Positions 57,845-64,000 of a DNA stretch of 64,000 nt are shown here, piece after piece. Position 1 is the first letter of the stretch. Every line of letters begins with the position of its first letter. Below the pieces are notes generated by a model. That model worked only from the letters and a program-made list of their open reading frames with translations. It was not told where the DNA came from and did not search any database. This DNA comes from Chromobacterium sp. IIBBL 290-4 (GTDB lineage: Bacteria > Pseudomonadota > Gammaproteobacteria > Burkholderiales > Chromobacteriaceae): contig NZ_CP100128.1 in the NCBI RefSeq assembly GCF_024207115.1, forward strand, positions 2,914,001 to 2,978,000, in the 5' to 3' direction. Both the position numbers and the translations under genes were made by a program.

Positions 57845-58102
57845 ATGGGTAAGCATACTTTTAACTTAATTAAGAGTAAGTTTTGAATGAATCGATGTTT
57901 TTGTTTTGATAATCCACTGAAGTCGGGTATGCGATTGCAATATTTATTGCTTGTTTAAATTGCTTAAATTATTGTTGCATTGGTGACGCAGTCATCTGTT
58001 AATACATGTGTTTACGACGGTTTTTTCTTGCAAAACTGCCTATGTCAGCATACATACTGAAAATGTTCCCGGCATCGTTTCAGTGGTTTTACCTATCTCG
58101 AT
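57845..58102. other. A/T-rich intergenic region
   Basis: Much richer in A and T than the surroundings (TTAACTTAATTAAGAG, TTTATTGCTTGTTTAAATTG). It holds no credible gene; it probably contains the promoter of the methyltransferase gene. The inverted repeat CTTAATTAAG near 57863 is a possible binding site. Confidence 0.4.
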
Positions 58103-58885
58103 ATGAATATGTCTCTCGGTTCTGTCGCCACCTTCGGTCTTTACTCGGATTTGTACGCCCGCTTCCGGCCGTCTTATCCGGAGGAGCTGTATGCCTGGCT
58201 GTTGCCGCTATGCCCTGGTTATCAACGGGCATGGGATTGCGCGACCGGCAGCGGGCAAACGGCGGTGCGCCTGGGGGAGAGTTTTGCGCGGGTGGATGCC
58301 ACCGATATCAGCTCGGCGCAGCTTTCCGCCGCTGAGCCGCATACTCAGGTGTATTACCGGGAGTGTCCAGCCGAGGTGACGCCGTTCGACGACGATTGCT
58401 TTGATCTGGTTTGCGTGTCGCAGGCGCTGCATTGGTTCCATCATCCGTCCTTTTGGCCGGAGGTGGCGCGGGTTTTGAAGCCTGGGGGAGTCTTTGCGGC
58501 CTGGGGCTACCACCATTGCGAGGTGACGCCGGAAATCGACCGGGCATGCAGCGTGCTGTGGTCCATCATCGAACCGTTCTGGTCCAGCCGTTGCCAGTTA
58601 TTGTGGGATGATTTTCAGGGCAGCGGCTGTCCCTTGCCCTTGCTCAAGGCGCCTAGTTTCATCATTCGCAATGAATGGGCGCTGGATCATTTTCTGGGAT
58701 TCCTGAACACCACGTCGGCGAGCAAATTGTGCAAGCGGGCTTTGGGGGAGGGGATACTGGACGATGCCTGCAAGCGGATCGCCCGCGCCTGGGGCGATCC
58801 TCAGCAAAGGCGGCAGGTGACCCTGCCGGTGCATCTGCTGGTGGCCCGCAAGGACGAAGCGGGCGCGTCCAAGGGCTTGGCTTGA
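58103..58885 (+). CDS. Class I SAM-dependent methyltransferase
   Basis: A 260-residue cytoplasmic methyltransferase with a Rossmann fold. Motif I is WDCATGSGQTAVRLG (about 44-58), followed by VDATDIS, FDLVCVSQALHWFHHP and VLKPGGVFAAWGYH, all typical of the UbiE/trans-aconitate methyltransferase group. Substrate unknown. Two ATGs (58103, 58109) are possible; neither has a strong ribosome binding site, and the A/T-rich DNA upstream sets this gene apart from its neighbours. Confidence 0.9.
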   Translation: MNMSLGSVATFGLYSDLYARFRPSYPEELYAWLLPLCPGYQRAWDCATGSGQTAVRLGESFARVDATDISSAQLSAAEPHTQVYYRECPAEVTPFDDDCFDLVCVSQALHWFHHPSFWPEVARVLKPGGVFAAWGYHHCEVTPEIDRACSVLWSIIEPFWSSRCQLLWDDFQGSGCPLPLLKAPSFIIRNEWALDHFLGFLNTTSASKLCKRALGEGILDDACKRIARAWGDPQQRRQVTLPVHLLVARKDEAGASKGLA

Positions 58886-58886
58886 C

Positions 58887-59300
58887 TCAATGGCGGCGGT
58901 CGTATTCCGCCTGCAGGTCGGATAGCAGGATATTGAGCGCGTCGGACGAGCGGATCAGCTCGATCAGCGAAATAGCCAGCGAGGCGATCATGCTCAGCAA
59001 GCTGGCGCCGAAAGTCACCTCCCCCCAAGCCTGCCAGCCGGTATAGATCTGAAACATCGCCACCGTGCACAGAAACAGGCTGCCTATCCCCATGAATTGC
59101 ATCCATTTGATCAGCGTGATGCGGGTGCGCAGATTGCCGATCTGACGCAGGATTTTCGGATCCTTGCTGTCGCGGTATTCCTCGTACAAATTGCGAATGA
59201 TGCTGGCCAGGCCCAGAAAGCGGTTGGTGTAAGCCAAAAGCAGCAGGGAAATGGCGGGGAACAGCAAGGCGGGGGTGCCAAGATTCAGCATGGTGTGCAT
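58887..59300 (-). CDS. DUF2721 family membrane protein
   Basis: A 137-residue protein with an N-terminal helix (TPALLFPAISLLLLAYTNRF), a basic cytoplasmic segment (LIRNLYEEY-like, about 40-65) and two more helices (about 72-92, 97-117). The TNRF and LxxIIRNL segments mark DUF2721; function unknown. I use the ATG at 59300 because it overlaps the transpeptidase stop as TGATG (coupling); an ATG at 59321 is possible. Confidence 0.85.
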   Translation of the reverse strand: MHTMLNLGTPALLFPAISLLLLAYTNRFLGLASIIRNLYEEYRDSKDPKILRQIGNLRTRITLIKWMQFMGIGSLFLCTVAMFQIYTGWQAWGEVTFGASLLSMIASLAISLIELIRSSDALNILLSDLQAEYDRRH

Positions 59301-59926
59301 CAGGAGTTCTCGTCTATCCAAACATCGATGCCGCTGGGCGCGGCGTCAAACAATTCCATTACGTCCTGATTTTTCATCCGGACGCAGCCCAGCGAGCTGG
59401 GCTGGCCCCATGGTACATGATCTCCGGCGCCGTGGATGTAAATCGCGCGATCATAGCTGTCCACATTGCCGCCTTGATTCAAGCCGGGCTCCTGGCCGCA
59501 AAGCCACAGGATGCGGGTCAGGATCCAGTCTTTGTTCGGATACTGGGCGTGCAGTTCGGGCGTGTATTTCCAGGGCGTGATCCTGCGGCGGAAGATGATG
59601 GTGTTTTCCGCCGCGCCTGCGCCTATTTTGTCGCATACGGTATGCCAGCCGCGCGGCGTCTGATAGCTGCCTGTCGTTTCACCAAGGCCGTTCTTGGCGG
59701 TGGAAACCACGTATTCCTTTTGCACGCGCCCCCAGTCATCCAGCAGCCGCAAAGTTTGCGATTTCACGCCTATCCAGATCCAGGCCTGGCCGTAATGGCG
59801 TGGGTTGGCATGGGTGGCTTGCAGCGGGGCGTCTTGTTCTTGGTTCAGAATCATCGCCGCGGCATCATCTTGCGCCCATGCGGGCAGGGAAAGAGTGCCG
59901 AGCAGGCAGAGTAAAAGCCAAGGCAT
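59300..59926 (-). CDS. L,D-transpeptidase family (YkuD) protein
   Basis: A 208-residue exported protein with a signal peptide (about 1-18, LLCLLGTLSLPAWA). The YkuD domain (about 48-205) has the catalytic signature IYIHGAGDHVPWG and SSLGCVRM, with the nucleophile Cys and conserved His and Arg. It may cross-link peptidoglycan or attach proteins to it. It starts 4 bases after the stop of tadA, so it is in one transcript with tadA and the DUF2721 gene. Confidence 0.93.
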   Translation of the reverse strand: MPWLLLCLLGTLSLPAWAQDDAAAMILNQEQDAPLQATHANPRHYGQAWIWIGVKSQTLRLLDDWGRVQKEYVVSTAKNGLGETTGSYQTPRGWHTVCDKIGAGAAENTIIFRRRITPWKYTPELHAQYPNKDWILTRILWLCGQEPGLNQGGNVDSYDRAIYIHGAGDHVPWGQPSSLGCVRMKNQDVMELFDAAPSGIDVWIDENS

Positions 59927-59930
59927 GGTT

Positions 59931-61920
<1,990 letters not shown>

Positions 61921-61936
61921 GCCGCATGGGCGCGCG

Positions 61937-62209
61937 TCAGCGGCGCAGCAGGCGGCTGATCAGCCGCCAGGCGGCCAGCAAGCGCGAGCCGCCTTTCAGC
62001 CAGCGGCCTAGTTTGGCGCCGGGAAGCAGCTTGGCGGCGATGTCCACGATGGCGCCCAGTCCGCCGGGCGCTTTCCAGAAAGCGAATCCTTCGCCGGCCC
62101 ATCTCAATGGCTGAGCCAAGCGCTGCTGCTCCAGCCTGAGCTTGATGCGCAGCGCTTCGCCCTTCATCACCAGCAACTGTTTTTTCAGGGCGCGGTCTTG
62201 CGGCGTCAT
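61937..62209 (-). CDS. yqjK: YqjK-like protein
   Basis: A 90-residue basic, largely helical protein (KKQLLVMKGEALRIKLRLEQQ, then a hydrophobic C-terminal part). It is the third gene after yqjD and yqjE, overlapping yqjE by 4 bases (ATGA), the same order as in E. coli yqjDEK. Function unknown. Confidence 0.8.
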   Translation of the reverse strand: MTPQDRALKKQLLVMKGEALRIKLRLEQQRLAQPLRWAGEGFAFWKAPGGLGAIVDIAAKLLPGAKLGRWLKGGSRLLAAWRLISRLLRR

Positions 62210-62598
62210 GGTCTTTCTCCGCCCGGGCCCAGCGCGGTCCAATCCTTGCGGACTTCTTCCAGCGTGGTGGCGAACGGCGCCGGCTGTTCGCGCAATTTGC
62301 GCCGCAAACCCAGCAGCAGAAAGGCCGAGGCGCCGCAGAGCAGCAGCGCCAAGGCAGCCATCACCGCCAGCCGCCAGGCCGCGGGCGTCAAGGCCCACAG
62401 CGCCAGCACGGCGGCGATCAGGCCACAGCCCAGCAACACCAGGCCCAGCATGCCTTGCAACAGATTGCCGACGATATCGTCCTTCAGCTCTTGCGCTTCC
62501 AGCGACAACAGTTCGGCGCGGGTGAACAAGAGCGCGGCGACGCCGCCGGCGAAGGAGCGCATGCTGCCGGGCCGGGGCGGGCGGGGCGTTTCAGCCAT
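62206..62598 (-). CDS. yqjE: YqjE-like membrane protein (phage holin superfamily)
   Basis: A 130-residue protein with two membrane helices (about 50-70, 78-98). The N-terminal RTELLSLEAQELK-like segment (FTRAELLSLEAQELKDD) is typical of YqjE/holin-like proteins. Part of the stationary-phase/stress-associated yqjDEK operon. Confidence 0.86.
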   Translation of the reverse strand: MAETPRPPRPGSMRSFAGGVAALLFTRAELLSLEAQELKDDIVGNLLQGMLGLVLLGCGLIAAVLALWALTPAAWRLAVMAALALLLCGASAFLLLGLRRKLREQPAPFATTLEEVRKDWTALGPGGERP

Positions 62599-62603
62599 CT
62601 AGC

Positions 62604-62918
62604 TTAGCGGCGGGAAACCAGCATGCCCAGCAGAAAGCCGACGCCGGCGGCGATGCCGATGGACTTCCACGGGTTCTCATGCACGTATTGATCGGTGGCC
62701 TTGGCCGCCTCCTTGGCCTTGCCCACTACCGCCTGCTCGGCGTCGATCAGACGCACCTTGGCGACTGACAGCTTGTCGGCCAAGCGCTTGCGCAGCTCGC
62801 GGCTTTGCTGGCTGCCGTCGTCGGCGGTGGCGTCTATCAGTTCTTCGGTGCTGGCTAGCACCTGGCGAACATCATCCAGCAGTTGTTCTTTTTCCTTGGC
62901 GATTCCGGCTGCATTCAT
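62604..62918 (-). CDS. yqjD: YqjD/ElaB family (DUF883) ribosome-associated membrane protein
   Basis: A 104-residue protein: amphipathic helical N-terminal part, then a C-terminal membrane helix preceded by the DUF883 signature HENPWKSIGIAAGVGFLLG. In E. coli this family anchors ribosomes at the membrane in stationary phase. First gene of the yqjDEK unit. Confidence 0.93.
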   Translation of the reverse strand: MNAAGIAKEKEQLLDDVRQVLASTEELIDATADDGSQQSRELRKRLADKLSVAKVRLIDAEQAVVGKAKEAAKATDQYVHENPWKSIGIAAGVGFLLGMLVSRR

Positions 62919-63045
62919 GGCGACCTCCTGGCGAAAGACAATGGGAACATCTAGCGGGCGCGCGCTTGGCGCGGCGCAGCAATCAAGTTGTACGGGTCCA
63001 AGCTAACAGGCCGGCGCGGTCCAGTCAAACCACGCGGTCAAGATT

Positions 63046-64000
63046 TCAGCCGCGCGGGCACAGGGCTTCGTCCAACGAAGCCTCGGCGGCGGGCCTGGCG
63101 CTCAAGGCGCACAGCCAGCCGGTGACGGCGACGCCCGCGCAGTAAAGCACGCATATCCATGGGCTCCACGGCATGGCGGCGATCAGCAGCAGCGGCGTCA
63201 CGCTGGCCCAGATCGAGTAGGCGATGTTGTAGGTGAAGGAAATGCCGGACACGCGCACATCGGCCGGGAACATGCCCACCATGATGGACGGCACCACGCC
63301 GACGATGCCGCAACACAGGCCGGCGAAGGCGTAGGCGAGGCCGGTCCAGCCCCAGCCGCCTATCAGGTCGGCGTACAGCGCCGCCACGCCGACCGGCAGC
63401 AGCAGGCTGTACAGCATCAGGCTGCGCTTGTGGCCGATGCGGTCGCAGACGTGGCCGGCGATCACGCAGCCGATATTGAGGAAGACGATGCCCACGCTGC
63501 TGAGCGCGAAGGCCTGGTCGGCATGCATGCCGAAGCGCTGTTGCAGCAGCGTGGGAGTGACCACCACCAGCACCACCACGGCCGACGTCAGCACGCAGGT
63601 CAGCACCGCGGCTGGCAGCAGGGTGGCCTTGTGGCGACGCAGCACATCCAGCAGCGGGTAGGCGGTGCGGCCGCGTTCGGCCTGGCGCTCGCGCATGGCC
63701 AGGAACACCGGCGTTTCGCTCAGCCAGCGGCGCAGCCAGACGCCCAGCAGGCCAAACGGGCCGCCAAGCAGGAAGGGAATGCGCCAGCCGTAATCCAGCA
63801 TCTCCTGCGGCGTGAACATCCGCGCCAGAATAGTGGCGGTCAGCGCGCCCAGCAGATAGCCGAAAGTCAGTCCGGCCTGCAGCACGCCCAGCGCGTAGCC
63901 GCGTCGCGCCAATGGCGCGTGCTCGGCCACGAAAGACCAGGCGCTGGGCACTTCGCCGCCCACTGCCGCGCCTTGCAGAATGCGCAGCGCCAGCAGGATC
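63046..64000 (-). CDS. MFS metabolite:H+ symporter family transporter, C-terminal part (cut by window edge)
   Basis: A Major Facilitator transporter of the ShiA/ProP-like group; the frame is open at base 64000, so the N-terminus lies outside. Visible are the end of TM4-TM5 (QGAAVGGEVPSAWSFVAEHAP), the central cytoplasmic loop (FLGG-like LLGGPFGLLGVWLRRWLSETP) and TM7-TM12. GGE and the WRIPFLL segment are signatures of this group, which takes up dicarboxylates, shikimate, citrate and betaines. The substrate cannot be named. Nothing lies between it and the yqjD promoter. Confidence 0.9.
   Translation of the reverse strand, partial: ILLALRILQGAAVGGEVPSAWSFVAEHAPLARRGYALGVLQAGLTFGYLLGALTATILARMFTPQEMLDYGWRIPFLLGGPFGLLGVWLRRWLSETPVFLAMRERQAERGRTAYPLLDVLRRHKATLLPAAVLTCVLTSAVVVLVVVTPTLLQQRFGMHADQAFALSSVGIVFLNIGCVIAGHVCDRIGHKRSLMLYSLLLPVGVAALYADLIGGWGWTGLAYAFAGLCCGIVGVVPSIMVGMFPADVRVSGISFTYNIAYSIWASVTPLLLIAAMPWSPWICVLYCAGVAVTGWLCALSARPAAEASLDEALCPRG

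Overview
The window is chromosomal DNA of a high-GC betaproteobacterium of the Neisseriales, most likely Chromobacterium or a close relative. This rests on the 16S/23S sequence, GC-rich coding DNA, AGGAG-type ribosome binding sites, and a gene set of queuosine genes, secreted hydrolases, a bufferin-type operon and a Nramp-related transporter beside an MgtC-like gene. The genus is an inference; no database was searched. The stretch looks like ordinary chromosome. One insertion sequence is the only clear mobile element, and I see no prophage, plasmid or CRISPR signature.

Left part (1-14.4 kb): the 3' end of rnr (RNase R), then a complete rRNA operon (promoter, boxA, 16S, tRNA-Ile, tRNA-Ala, 23S, 5S, terminators). 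A KirBac potassium channel follows. Next is a YdgJ-type oxidoreductase gene split by a 1,329-bp IS256-family element with an 8-bp target duplication. After it come a hypothetical gene, acetoacetate decarboxylase, a glycine-zipper protein and a secreted S53 peptidase.

Middle-left (14.4-28 kb): moaA; serB with a possible PilZ-like partner; a bufferin-type RiPP operon on the minus strand (two small DUF2282 precursors, the DUF692 metalloenzyme, its DUF2063 partner and a DoxX protein); a class 3 lipase; the queC-queD-queE preQ0 operon, whose queD is an unusual three-module T-fold protein; a secreted M35-like peptidase; and signalling genes (REC-PP2C, REC-GGDEF and a 1,523-residue hybrid kinase).

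Middle-right (32.9-52.9 kb): LysE exporter; prolyl oligopeptidase; a TetR-controlled nitroreductase and Old Yellow Enzyme unit with matching operators; a Tat-type phosphoesterase with a cupredoxin; an LLM flavoprotein; a GNAT acetyltransferase; a glucoamylase coupled to a small membrane protein; an NO-detoxification unit (hmp, nsrR, two NsrR-like boxes); YnfA; a pair of YdcZ half-transporters opposite a LysR gene; photolyase; AraC; and an EamA exporter.

Right part (53-64 kb): a Nramp-related (probably Mg2+) transporter behind a long, possibly structured leader, followed by an MgtC-like gene behind a perfect hairpin; class I fumarase; a methyltransferase; DUF2721 and L,D-transpeptidase; a TfoX_C-TadA fusion; a low-complexity alanine-rich protein; the yqjD-yqjE-yqjK membrane-stress operon; and the C-terminal part of an MFS transporter that runs off the right edge.

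The strongest candidates for new or little-described biology are the duplicated bufferin precursors with an internal hairpin, the leader RNAs at the Nramp/MgtC locus, the three-module QueD, the two-operator hmp leader and the TfoX_C-TadA fusion.
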